From Saussurea involucrata (taxonomy: Eukaryota > Streptophyta > Magnoliopsida > Asterales > Asteraceae), in contig CM066327.1 of assembly GCA_033807775.1 (NCBI GenBank), positions 93,270,295 through 93,334,294 on the forward strand: 64,000 nt of DNA. Direction: 5' to 3'. Shown here in pieces: positions 9,915 through 20,161 of the stretch. Position 1 is the first letter of the stretch. Each line of letters begins with the position of its first letter. A program made the position numbers and the translations under genes. Under the pieces are notes generated by a model. The model ran no database searches, had not been told where the DNA came from, and was given only the letters and a program-made list of their open reading frames with translations.

Positions 9915-12679
9915 TCACGTCATATTGATCATTCCTAACTTACCCACCAAGAAATTGAATCTTTTCTCGTCTAAAGCTTTGGTGAATAAGTCCGCGAGTT
10001 GGTATTCTGTGGGCACGAAATGCATCTCGATTGTACCGTATTCAACATGATGTTTCAAGAAGTGGTACCTTATATCGATATGCTTGGTTTTTGAATGTTG
10101 CACAGGATTGGCAGAGATGGCAATGACACTTTTGGAATCCCAGAAGATGGGTATCTTGAATAGGATGTGGCCGTAGTCTTTTAGCTGAGTCTTCATCCAC
10201 AGAACCTGAGAACAACAGCTAGCAGCAGCAACGTATTCAGCTTCTGCCGTAGATGTTGACACACAATTCTGCTTCTTTGAGGTCCAACTGACTAGCTTAC
10301 CACCTAGGAATTGACAACTCCCAGAGGTACTCTTTCTGTCGAGCATGCATCCTCCATAGTCTGAATCTGTATAAGCTTTAAGACAAAAGCCAGAGTTCTG
10401 TGGATACCAGAGACCAAGATTTTTGGTCCCCTTTAGGTATCTAAAGATTCTCTTAACAACATCATAATGTGATTTAATAGGATTAGCTTGATAACGTGCA
10501 CAAAGACATGTGGCATGCATAATGTCAGGTCTGCTAGCAGTTAAGTATAACAGAGATCCAATCATGCCTCTGTAGAGAGTGCTTTCTACAGAGATGCCAT
10601 CTGGATCTAAGAATAACTTATTTCCAGTGGCCATTGGAGTTTTCATGGCAGAGGTATCAGAGAGGCTATACTTGGAAAGAATGTCAGATACATATTTGGC
10701 CTGATTTATAAAAATTCCCTCTGATGATTGTTTGACTTGGAGTCCGAGGAAGAATGTTAATTCTCCCATCATACTCATTTCAAACTCACTTTGCATGAGT
10801 TTTTCAAAACTTTTGCACTCTTCTGTATTAGTAGACCCAAAAATTATGTCGTCCACATAGATTTGTACAAGCATTATTTCACTGTTTTTACGTTTATAGA
10901 ATAAGGTAGTATCTATTGTACCTCTGTCGTAGCCATTGACTAGAAGAAATGTAGAAAGTCGTTCGTACCATGCTCTTGGAGCCTGTTTCAGTCCATACAG
11001 AGCCTTTTCAAGGTAGTACACATGCCTTGGGAACTTTGAGCTTTCAAACCCTGGTGGCTGATTTACGTAAACCTCTTCTTGGATTTCACCGTTGAGAAAA
11101 GCTGATTTCACGTCCATCTGATAGACTTTGAAACCTCTGTGGGCTGCGAATGCTAAGAATATTCTTATTACTTTGAGCCGTGCGACAGGGTCAAAAGTCT
11201 CATCGTAGTCTATGCCTTTTTCTTGTATATATCCCTTGGCCACTAATCGTGCTTTGTTTCTGATGACCACTCCATCTTCATCCTTCTTATTTCTGTAGAC
11301 CCACTTAGTACCAATGGCCTGTTTCCCCCGTGGCAGAGGTACTAGAGTCCAGACTTTGTTGCGCTCAAACTGCATAAGCTCATCTTGCATGGCGTCTACC
11401 CAGTTTGGGTCGTCAAGGGCTTCAGAAATCTTCTTTGGCTCTATCACACTAATAATGTTCGTAAAGAAACAAAATTTAGCAGTGGCAGACATTGTTTTTA
11501 CCGTGTCAGAGGGTTCACCAGTTATTTGGCTTGGAGGATGGCTTTTTGTCCACTGAGTTGTGTGTGGATGATGGTCACCAATGTCATCGAATTGTTCTTC
11601 AGAGGCTTCTTGTTGTTGTTGTTCTTCTTCTTCTGGTGTAGCCTCTATTGTAGTGCGTGCCTTTGTAGTTGATCCTACAGTTTGTGGAATGATTGGTATG
11701 AGTGGTGGTGGAGTTTGTTCCTCTAAAGGCGTGTAGACTTGGTCCTCTATATCCTCTGTTATTGGTTCCTCTGTGGATTGTGGAGTTTGTTCTTCAGCAG
11801 CTTCTATGGTCGTTTTCCTTTGTGTTTCATCTTCTGTAGACTCTTCCTCAGCATTTGCATCTGTAGCATTTACAGAAGAAGACGAAGCATTATTTGGACC
11901 AGTTAGAGTCATACCTGTAGGATTTTGACCGACAGAAGATTGTTCTGCAGAAGCTCTGATTGTTCCAACAGAGGGAACAATGTCGTCATGGAACATCTCT
12001 AGAAATAGAAGATTTAGGTCTTCTTTTGTTTGTGAGATGCCAGAGGATTCCCCTTTAAGTCCGAGTTCTGAACTGATTTGCTCAGAAGTCTTTTGGAATG
12101 AATCATCAAAAGAAACATTGATGCTTTCTACAATCTTGCGAGACTTTGTAAGGTATACTCTATAGGCTTTAGAAGTGGCAGAGTATCCAATGAAATTTCC
12201 TTCGTCAGCTTTTACCTCAAACTTTCCTCTGGAATCTCTGTCGTTTAAAACAAAGCATTTACATCCAAACACATGGAAAAACTTGATGTTTGGCCGCCTT
12301 TTGTTGATCAGTTCGTAAGGAGTCTTGAGGTGTCTTTTCACAATGGTTGAACGATTCTGTGTATAACAAGCGGTAGAAATCGCTTCTGCCCAAAAGTTCA
12401 TTGGTAATCCGCATGCTGATAGCATAGTTCTTGCGGCCTCCACGAGCGTTCGATTCTTTCTCTCGACTACGCCGTTCTGTTGTGGAGTGCGTGCCGCAGA
12501 GAAGTTCTGTGATATTCCTTCTGTAGAAAGATAGGCTTCAATGACAGAGTTTTTAAATTATGTGCCATTGTCACTTCTTAACTTCTGTATTCTGCATTCA
12601 TAAAGAACTTGGATTCTTTTCATTAGATTAATCAAGATGATTGGAACATTTGATTTCTTTCGGAAAAATTCAACCCATG
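9915..12679 (-). pseudogene. pol: pol of element C: integrase core to RT and RNase H (3' part)
   Basis: The frame resumes at 12679 beside F and continues the integrase core (FFRKK, RSDNGT, QNGVVERKNRT with the catalytic Glu). An in-frame TAA at 12558-12560 replaces the usual Glu codon of the GTEF motif. From 12443 the frame is open for 842 codons to the natural stop: end of the integrase core, a Ser/Thr/Glu-rich linker, RT (KARLVAKGY, MDVKSAFLNG, YVDDIIFGST with YVDD at 10848-10859), then RNase H (YTDSDYGG, STAEAEYVAAASC, FTKALDEKRFNFL). The catalytic Asp pair of YVDD is present. The product would copy RNA to DNA and degrade the template. The single stop and the F, G, H and A+B insertions make the whole pol non-functional. 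Confidence 0.93.
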
Positions 12680-12935
12680 TGTGAAATCCCAAATCTAGCA
12701 AGTAATCAAGAATGATGTAGAGAGAGAATCTAGAGAGAACTTGTCATCCATATATTGATCTCTTAAGTGTAAATGACAAATGATACAAGAGGTTTTCTCA
12801 AGGGACTCTAAAGGTTACTAGCAAATGATCTAGACAAGCCTATTTATACCCATAACATACAAGGTATAAAGGCATTAGCAACTAATACAGTATATTGACT
12901 TTACAGTAAATCTTGAATACAACAATGCTCTAACA
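12680..12935 (-). repeat. 3' LTR of element F
   Basis: 256 bp, near-identical to 18266-18521. The TATA box (GGTATAAATA on the minus strand) is at about 12840-12849, and the polypurine tract follows at 12936-12946. Confidence 0.93.
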
Positions 12936-14077
12936 ATCTCCCCCTTTGGATTCAAGATTTAAAAAATATGACAGTAGTCTTCAGCTCTTTGTAAAGTCAA
13001 TCTTCTCAAACAGACACTCTATCAAACCATCTTCAAATAGCTTTATCTCCACTAGTTCACGGCGAACTATATGCTTTGACACTCTTTAAGAACTCAGCTT
13101 TGAAGAATCTTCAGACAAACATGAAAAGTCATTGTCTTTTTCTTTGAAAAGTCAACCTTCTTCAATACAATCTTCAACAGATTGTCTTCAAGTCTTGAAC
13201 ATGGATTTCATATCTTTATATAGAACCATCAATTCGGAACAAGATAAATCAGAAACGATTAGAGTTTGGATCAGAAAGATGTGAAACCATCCACATTGTT
13301 GAACTTTTAGTTGTAAGCGCATTCCGAGAACCACTCAGAACTAAGATAACCAAATTCAGCAACATTTGGACTTCACATGATCCTTCTCCCCCTGATCTTC
13401 AGTGTTTGTTCACGAATCTTTGACTTGAAAGCTCTTTGACATGAAATATCTTTGATTTGAAAGCTCTTTGACATGAAATTGAAATTAAACTTTTCTCCCT
13501 CTTTTTCGATGATGGTGAGCATCATAATCATCGAAAACCATTTTCAATTTCAGTCGTGTCTTTGAGTATTGCTAACAATCTCCTCTTTAGAGAATAATCT
13601 TGCTCCCCCTCAAAGTAAGAATTCTGGAGCAATTTGTTTTCTCCCCCTGAAAATATGCATATATTTCAAAAACGATATATATTTCAAATACAGTGCGTTA
13701 ATGAAAACATTTATACAAGGAAAAATAAAATTCATTGAACTACATTTTATAACTACTAACATTTGATCATTTGAAAGCTGGACAAAAGAAAGTCAGCTTA
13801 ATGAAATTTAACAGATTTTTCAATCAAATGAAATCAAATGCATGTGTTTGGAATCAAATACAAGTCATCATTGCATATCAAGTTAAAAATGTTCAGTTTC
13901 AACTCCTTTATTAAATCTATTTGGTGTGCTAGCATGCGAAATATGATTAGCATCAAGCGTATGCAATTCTAAAACATATAAGAATACTCTACTCTACTCA
14001 CACTATTTGTCCAAAATCAGAATTTCATAAATTTACGGGTTAATCACGACTTTGTATTTTCCCAAGTTTCAAGAGAT
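12936..14077. other. Non-coding 3' region of element F, part 1
   Basis: AT-rich, with no credible reading frame. 13275-13565 is shared with E. At 13425-13485 a short block with TGAAAGCTCTTTGACATGAA is duplicated. An AT-rich stretch with a short open frame (13569-13766, plus strand) has no recognisable product. Confidence 0.6.
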
Positions 14078-14177
14078 GTGTGCTCTTTGGCATCTTTTGA
14101 TTTTGTGTACATTGACATCTTTTGATTTTGTGCTCATTGGCATCTTTTGATTCCGTGCCCATTGGCATCTTTTGATC
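14078..14177. repeat. 25-bp tandem repeat in element F
   Basis: Four units built on GGCATCTTTTGATT, with CATCTTTTGA starting at 14091, 14116, 14141 and 14166, an exact 25-bp period. They differ by few bases. Confidence 0.85.
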
Positions 14178-14211
14178 AAAAAGTTTAGTAAGAATAAGAT
14201 ACATCGTTAAA

Positions 14212-14487
14212 CATGACTTTCTATCTGGTTCTATAGTAGGATTTGGGTTAGCAGATCCCAGACCAGTTGGCCTTAGGTGCTAGGTGTCGAGCACCCCTTA
14301 GAACTTAATTTCCCAAACCAGAAAGGCCACATCGATATACCTTAAACCCATTTGTACCAGTAGAACATGGCTTTCTATCTGGTTCTATTGCAGGATTTGG
14401 GTAAGCCGATCCCAGACCAGTTGATCTTAGGGACTAGGTGTCGAGCACCCCTTAGGACTTACTCTCCCAAACCAGAAAGGCCACAGG
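14212..14487. repeat. 154-bp-spaced direct repeat in element F
   Basis: Two copies of about 122 bp start at 14212 and 14366 (CATGRCTTTCTATCTGGTTC ... ACCAGAAAGGCCAC). Each copy contains GATCCCAGACCAG and the near-palindromic GGTGTCGAGCACCCC. Each copy also has complementary ends (TTTCTATCTGGTT against AAACCAGAAAG), so it could fold back. No protein is evident. Confidence 0.8.
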
Positions 14488-14962
14488 TACAAACTTTCAA
14501 ACTAAATGATATTCTATATAAGTTCGGATTTCCATCACAACATATGAATGATATCTCAATCACTTGGTTCTAAAACATAGTGCTTCCCCCATATTTTTGT
14601 TTCCATCCATCATTCTGACATATAGGCTTTTTGAGCATTATATTCTATATAAGTCCGAATTTACATATCATTGAGCATTCAGCATGATTTCATTCATGTT
14701 TTGCTGACCTTTCGATTTATTTCATAAGTGAAAGTTGAAATAAATCTAACTCAGATAATACAAAAATACTTGTAAAATCATCTTTTAGCACACATTTAAT
14801 TCATTGAATGAAAATTGAAAATTTCATCTCGTTGAAATAAATTTGTAAAGATTCAAGTTTTCAAAGCAGTAGAAACAAAATATAATTCAATGTTACCTTT
14901 TACCACTTGTTCCTTGTATTAAAAAATATGATTGTTAAAGGATATCACCTGAGAAGTATGAG
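14488..14962. other. Non-coding 3' region of element F, part 2
   Basis: AT-rich sequence between the 154-bp repeat and the hairpin array. It contains two copies of a TATTCTATATAAGT.CG...TT block (about 14510-14530 and 14640-14660). Nothing else is recognised. Confidence 0.5.
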
Positions 14963-15160
14963 TTCTAAACTGATTTGTTTAGAAATCTTAGTCTTTGATG
15001 TACGGGTCCTGAACTGAATTGTTCAGAAGCCATAGTCGTTGAAGCACGGGTTTTGAACTGATATGTTCAAAAACCTAAAACGTTGAAGCACGGGTCCTGA
15101 ACTGATGTATTCAGAAACCAAAATCTCTTTTAAGTGCGGGTCCTAAACTGATATGTTTAG
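14963..15160. repeat. Five 44-bp repeats, each a small hairpin, in element F
   Basis: AACTG recurs at 14968, 15012, 15056, 15100 and 15146 (spacing 44, 44, 44, 46). Each unit holds an inverted repeat around a loop close to TGATAT. Stems are TTCTAAAC/GTTTAGAA, CTGAAC/GTTCAG, TTTTGAAC/GTTCAAAA, CTGAA/TTCAG and CTAAAC/GTTTAG. Changes in one arm are matched in the other, so pairing is kept while sequence changes. The array lies just downstream of the gag-like stop on the element's coding strand. Confidence 0.85.
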
Positions 15161-15287
15161 AAACCAAATTCTTTGTCTCCCCCTTAATGGTACAAATATT
15201 CTTCAAAAAAACAAATCCACCGCTTCTCTTCTGTTTTCAGTCATGTGTGTGGTATGTATTTACAAATCAGTACAACACATGATAAAC

Positions 15288-15302
15288 CTGCAAAACAGAT
15301 TA
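15288..15302 (-). other. gag-pol junction of element F: stop followed by splice-acceptor-like sequence
   Basis: The coding strand reads WVPKSA, TAA (15300-15302), then TCTGTTTTGCAG ending at 15288. The pyrimidine-rich run and CAG resemble a 3' splice site. A, B and C show the same arrangement. Confidence 0.55.
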
Positions 15303-17068
15303 AGCAGATTTTGGTACCCAATGGCACTTGGGTCCTAGTGGGTTAGGTGTAGATTTCTTAAAAGGAATACTATAAGTACCGTACCAATAAGAAGTATAAT
15401 GTTTATGCACAAAATCATTTGAACCACAGTAAGAACAACAAATTTTCTTATGTGCCAACCTAATCAGATGATTTACGGAATGAATAGGATTAGGTTTAGC
15501 AGAAGATTTACCTTTTGGCGCATTGTTCTTCTTTGCATTTGATGTGGAAGCAGATGATTTTGGTACTTCTTTCTTCGGAATTGTTGTGCCTTTGACTCTC
15601 CATTCCATCTTCACCCTCTTGAAGACTGGAACTTCTTCAGGTTTGGAAGTATTATCTTTAGGCACATTTGTTTTGTTATCTGATTTATCAAACAGAGGAT
15701 TATAGAAGAGATTTGTTGAACGAATCTGATCTTTTGAGAAACCAGTTGATCTATTAATATGTTTAGAAGGAATGTTTTTAAAACTCGAACTTGAATCAGT
15801 TTTAAAAGAGCATTCAGAATCATTTGAATTAACAAATGGAGTCTGAAAGGTACTTTCAGGACTTACCTGCTTTGAGACATCAAATTTAAAAATGATGTCT
15901 TCAAGTTCCTTAACTTTGTTTATCAAAACATTTTTCTCTTTAGAAATTAGATCAAATTTCTTTTGGAGATCAGATTTGATCAACTGATCCTTCATAATAT
16001 CAGCTGATAAACCAGATAATCTTTTGGTAAGATTAAGAATCACTTCTTCAAAATATTCGCGTTCCGATTCAAAATCTTTTTCCAAAAACTTTCTTTTATC
16101 AGTAATCTCTTTGAAAATTTCCATATTTTTCTTTTTAAGTGTTTTACTTTCCTTTTCAAAGAGATTTTTCTTTTCCGTGAAATCTTTTTTCTTTCCTTTT
16201 CCAAAAGATTTTCTAATGCAGAGATTTTCACGGAAAGTTCAGAACTTTTAATTTCAAAAGATTTGCATTCAGTTTTAAAAACAACTCTTTCTTTTTCGAG
16301 CTTCTCTTTTTCTAAAAATAAAACTTTCTCAAGATCAGAAATTTGTTTTGAAAGTTTTATATATTTAAGCTCAATTACTTCCTTTTCTTTAAGAACTTTC
16401 ATTGAAGAAAGTGACTCTCTTTCACGTTCTGAAAGCATCTTCTTCAATTCAACGTTTTCACCTTCCAACGTTGTTCTTTTCTCTCGAACTTCTTTTAATT
16501 GAGCATGTAAATGCAAGTTCCACTCCGTTCTCTTCAACTTCAGATCAGCATTTTCATTTTGAAGAGTTGATACTTTCTCTTGAAGTTTCCCGATTAGATC
16601 GTGCAGACTTGAGTTGTCTTTCTTTGCTTCAAGATCTGCAATATAAGCTTCAAGATCAGTTATTCTTTTAGTAAGTTTATCATTTGAAGAAGAAATGTCT
16701 AAAATTTGTCTTTTCAGATCAACATTTTCTTCCTCTAATGCTTTTATACTCCCTTGAAGCTCCTTTATGTTGTCTTGATGAGTTGTGATCTCAAGTGACT
16801 TATTTTTCTCTTGAGTAACTTCAAGCACTACAGTCTTGTCATTCAAATCTTTCAGTTCGGACTCAAGAGAAGAGACTTTGTCTTCTAATAAAGCTTTCTC
16901 AGACATAAGCTTTGTATTTTTTCTTGCATCTTCATCAGAATGTCTTATGTATCTATGAAGAAAACCTTCAAGACGCTTGATCTCATCTTTAGCTTCAGAA
17001 AGAGTCCATTTTTTCTCTTTTCCTAACTGACTGCATATTCTCCCACTTAAATCCTGTATGTCAGACAT
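15300..17068 (-). pseudogene. Coiled-coil Gag C-terminal protein of element F
   Basis: Two overlapping frames form one gene: 17068-16040 (342 codons) and 16124-15300 (274 codons), joined by a one-base frameshift at about 16140-16200 in a homopolymer-rich tract. The first 300 residues are almost entirely heptad-like coiled coil (LEEENVDLKRQILDIS, LEAYIADLEAKK, ENADLKLK). A Ser/Lys/Pro-rich region follows, then a degenerate knuckle (CSYCGSNDFVHKHY) and the end GPKCHWVPKSA, which is how copia Gag regions end before the protease. The N-terminal Gag domain of A, B and C is absent; the protein starts MSDIQDLSGR. The likely role is particle structure or RNA binding; it has no enzyme. E carries a shortened version. 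Confidence 0.7.
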
Positions 17069-17247
17069 CTTGATAAAATCCTGAAAAATTTAACAAAAAC
17101 CTAGAACTTTAAGTATTGCTAGAAATTTATCGTTCAGAAGATCAAGCAGAAAGTGTATGAAAATTCACTATACAAAAAAATTTATATAAAAAATTTTCTT
17201 GAAAAGCTCTTACAGTGTATAAAATACACTATAGAAAAAAATTCGGG

Positions 17248-17720
17248 ATTTCGGATGTATAAGGATTCGAAATCAATGAATTCGAATGTAGTTGGATCTG
17301 AAATCAATGAATTCGGATGCTGAAGGGTTCGAATTCAATGAATTCGGATGCTGAAGGGTTCGAATTCAATGAATTCGGATGCTGAAGGGTTCGAATTGAA
17401 TGAATTCGGATGCTGAAGGATTCGAATTCAATGAATTCGGATGAAGAAGGATTCGAATTCACCCAATTCGGACTTAACTGGGTTCGAATTCACCCAATTC
17501 GGACTTAACTGGGTTCGAATTCACTCAATTCGGACTTAACTTGGTTCGAATTCTTTACTTGGAAAATTAAACCAACTCAGATGAATCCACAACTTCTCAA
17601 TTCGAATCTAACAGGGTTCGAATTCAACTCAATTCGAATCCATAAGGGTTCGAATTCAACTCAATTCGAATCCATAAGGGTTCGAATTCAACTCAATTCG
17701 AATGCTTCTTGAGTCGAATT
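17248..17720. repeat. 31-bp tandem array in the F leader
   Basis: Units of GAATTCGGATGCTGAAGG then TTCGAATTCAAT recur every 31 bp from 17309 (17340, 17371, 17402, 17433), then change to CCCAATTCGGACTTAACTGG and CTCAATTCGAATCCATAAGG variants with similar spacing. GAATTC and TTCGAA palindromes occur in nearly every unit. 17069-17247 and 17721-18251 are AT-rich leader without genes. Confidence 0.9.
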
Positions 17721-18251
17721 CTATACTTGTGATGCCAAAAACACTCCGAATTCCCTTTGAATGATCCGAATTGTGTATGAATGATCCGAATTCACCAAGA
17801 ATGATCCGAATTCTGCACTTCGAACTTTAAAATCACTTAATCTGCCATAACTCTTTCAATTATTGATCAAATGAGATGAAACTTGTATCGATTTGTTCGA
17901 AATTGAAATCCGCACACTTTTCTTGTTGATCACAACTCGTAATTTGATCGATTTAAACAACTTTTGATCCAAAACAGTGAATTTTGGGTTTTCGAACAAA
18001 AACCAAAAAATCGATCAAATCAGATGATTCGGTGCAGTTTTTGATGTTGATCCAAGAATTAAAGATGATCAGTAATCAATTCCGAGTTCAGTGATGCAAA
18101 AAATTGATCCAAAAAAATCAAATTTTAGAAAAAATCCATGTCTTAATGATAAGTGTTCAGATGAACAGTAATGAACACCCAATCCGAATTCTTCAGGCTT
18201 AGTGTAAAAAATCTTCAATTTGGTCTTCGATCTTCTTGAATCTTCTGTTTA

Positions 18252-18263
18252 GCTCTGATACCA
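18252..18263 (-). other. Primer-binding site of element F (tRNA-iMet)
   Basis: The minus strand reads TGGTATCAGAGC, two bases from the LTR end. Same primer as C and E. Confidence 0.92.
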
Positions 18264-18265
18264 AA

Positions 18266-18521
18266 TGTGAAATCCCAAATCTAGCAAGTAATCAAGAATG
18301 ATGTAGAGAGAGAATCTAGAGAGAACTTGTCATCCATATATTGATCTCTTAAGTGTAAATGACAAATGATACAAGAGGTTTTCTCAAGGGACTCTAAAGG
18401 TTACTAGCAAATGATCTAGACAAGCTTATTTATACCCATAACATACAAGGTATAAAGGCATTAGCAACTAATACAGTATATTGACTTTACAGTAAATCTT
18501 GAATACAACAATGCTCTAACA
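18266..18521 (-). repeat. 5' LTR of element F
   Basis: 256 bp, near-identical to 12680-12935. TATA box on the minus strand. It is followed by the CCATG duplication. Confidence 0.93.
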
Positions 18522-18832
18522 CCATGTGAATCGCAAATACTCATCAATTAAGACAAGTATGTATTTCTTGCCACCTAGGCTCTGTATGGCAATGGGACCG
18601 CAGAGGTCGACATGAAGCATGTACAGAGGCCTGGTGCAAGACACATCTGTTTTGCCTCTGTGGGAAGCTCTTCTGAGTTTTCCCATTTCACAGGCAGAAC
18701 ACAAATGATCCTTATTAAATTTAACATTAGGCAAACCTTTAACTAGATCAAGTTTGACCAGTTTATCCAAGGTGTGAAAGTTCAAGTGACAGAACCTGTT
18801 ATGCCATAACCAGGCTTCCTCACTTTTGCAGG
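18522..18832 (-). pseudogene. pol: pol of element C: integrase zinc finger and start of core
   Basis: The frame is open throughout and runs from G's target duplication to F's. It shows the HHCC zinc-binding domain (WLWHNRFCHLN ... LCSACEMGK) and the first catalytic aspartate region (LHVDLCGPI, followed by YILVLIDEYLRFTW). The next residues continue at 12679 beyond F. The part at 18516-18785 was read as a separate short frame only because of the insertions. The integrase would join element DNA into the host chromosome. No stop lies inside this piece. Confidence 0.92.
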
Positions 18833-20161
18833 TGACACGAGGTTTTCACAGCCGAGATTCTAACCACAAGTGTACGGGTCGAAGTCAAGTAATAGTACTT
18901 AGAGAAGTACGAGTATCGAATCACGGGGAACTAGGAACTAAATATCACAATTACTATAATTGCTATTAACTGAACTATCGAATTTGGAAGATTGGTTTTA
19001 AACTACGTAATTGCAATAAGTAAACAAATCAAACACAAGACAAAACAGAAACAGCTTTGGAAACTTTGATAGAGAGAAAAGTTGAGGGTTGGAAATCCTC
19101 AGGTTCTACACATGCAAACACTGACTCAAAACAGTTACCAGTTAATCCCCGTAATGATTCCCAAATCTTTTAAGATCACCGTCGTTCTCTTTCGAACAAC
19201 AACGGGTTTTATTTTGAAAAGGATAAGTTCAATCTCTCGATCTCACCTATGGATTCCAAAACACATTAAGTACACGATTTAAATTTAAATTGGCTAGATT
19301 TTATCTCTCGACATCAACCTAACGGTTTAATTGGGACTAAAGCTTACTCGGTATATCTCTATCACCTTTCGGACTTTAGGTATGCAATTCCTAATTCTAA
19401 ATAGCAATTAATTCTCCCGAACTCAGTTACTAACAACAATTCAATTGTAAATTGGCCAAATTCACAAAAGCATTAAGAACAAAATCACATACTTCATTAA
19501 TTAGGGAAAACTGATAAAAGTTCAATTCAATTCGTCACATGCTTACAAACCTAATTCATTCCAACCCCCAACACGAACTGGTTAGTTCATGTCGGTGGTG
19601 GATTCAAACACAAGAGAAAAAGATGCAGAAGTGTATGTAAACATGATTAATCGTGAAAGATGAAATCGTGATAAAAGTGATGATAACTCCGTCCTCTCGT
19701 GTTCGTCTCTACGTTCCGTGATGAATGTCTACTTGATCGGCTCTCTAACGTGGCTTCGAGGACTCCGAAAAATCGCCCAGAATCGCCCCTCCGGTGCTCC
19801 CGATCGTCTGCCGTCCGAATGATATCGAAAAGTGACTTGCGAAACAGTGGGTTACGCGACTTGCCACGCGACTTGCAAGTCGCGGGCTAAGTCGCGCGTA
19901 TGGTTTTTGCAGCGTGGGTCGTCGTCTGGTTCGCGGTTCGGGTCCTGGTTTGGTCGCGGGTCTTGCGCTTGACTTTTGGGCTTCCGTTAGGCTTCGTTTT
20001 GGCTCTTTTTGGTTTTTAGCTTTTTTTCTCGATGATTGCCGCCTTTTAGATAACCTGTGTAAATCACTAGATAAACCAAAAAATATACGCCTTTTTACTT
20101 GAACACAAGCCAATCTCATTGGTTTGAGAACCGAAAATAACGTCAAAAAGTGGCGTTATCA
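18833..20161 (-). repeat. 3' LTR of element G
   Basis: 1329 bp, matching 24779-26177. It contains a perfect 18-bp palindrome CGCGACTTGCAAGTCGCG at 19867-19884. It lacks the 39-bp duplication and about 28 bp near 25815 found in the other LTR. Short open frames inside it are not credible genes. Confidence 0.92.

Larger units (their letters stand above)
12680..18521 (-). mobile_element. Element F: non-autonomous copia-type LTR element in the integrase of C
   Basis: It is flanked by a perfect 5-bp duplication CCATG (12675-12679 and 18522-18526). LTRs of 256 bp at each end begin TGTGAAATCCC and end CTCTAACA. A tRNA-iMet primer site lies at the right and a polypurine tract at the left, so it is on the minus strand. 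It carries the C-terminal half of a Gag (coiled coil to the WVPKS end) and a gag-pol junction, then about 2.3 kb of non-coding DNA where pol would be. It is therefore an LTR element that kept packaging, priming and a structural protein but lost all enzymes. E is a shorter relative. Confidence 0.93.

Noticed and set aside
13569..13766. Small plus-strand gene in element F
   Set aside because: AT-rich sequence with low-complexity translation and no matching feature in E.
19699..20146. Open frames inside the LTR of G on both strands
   Set aside because: GC-rich LTR sequence, not conserved as a frame between the two LTRs (indels break it).
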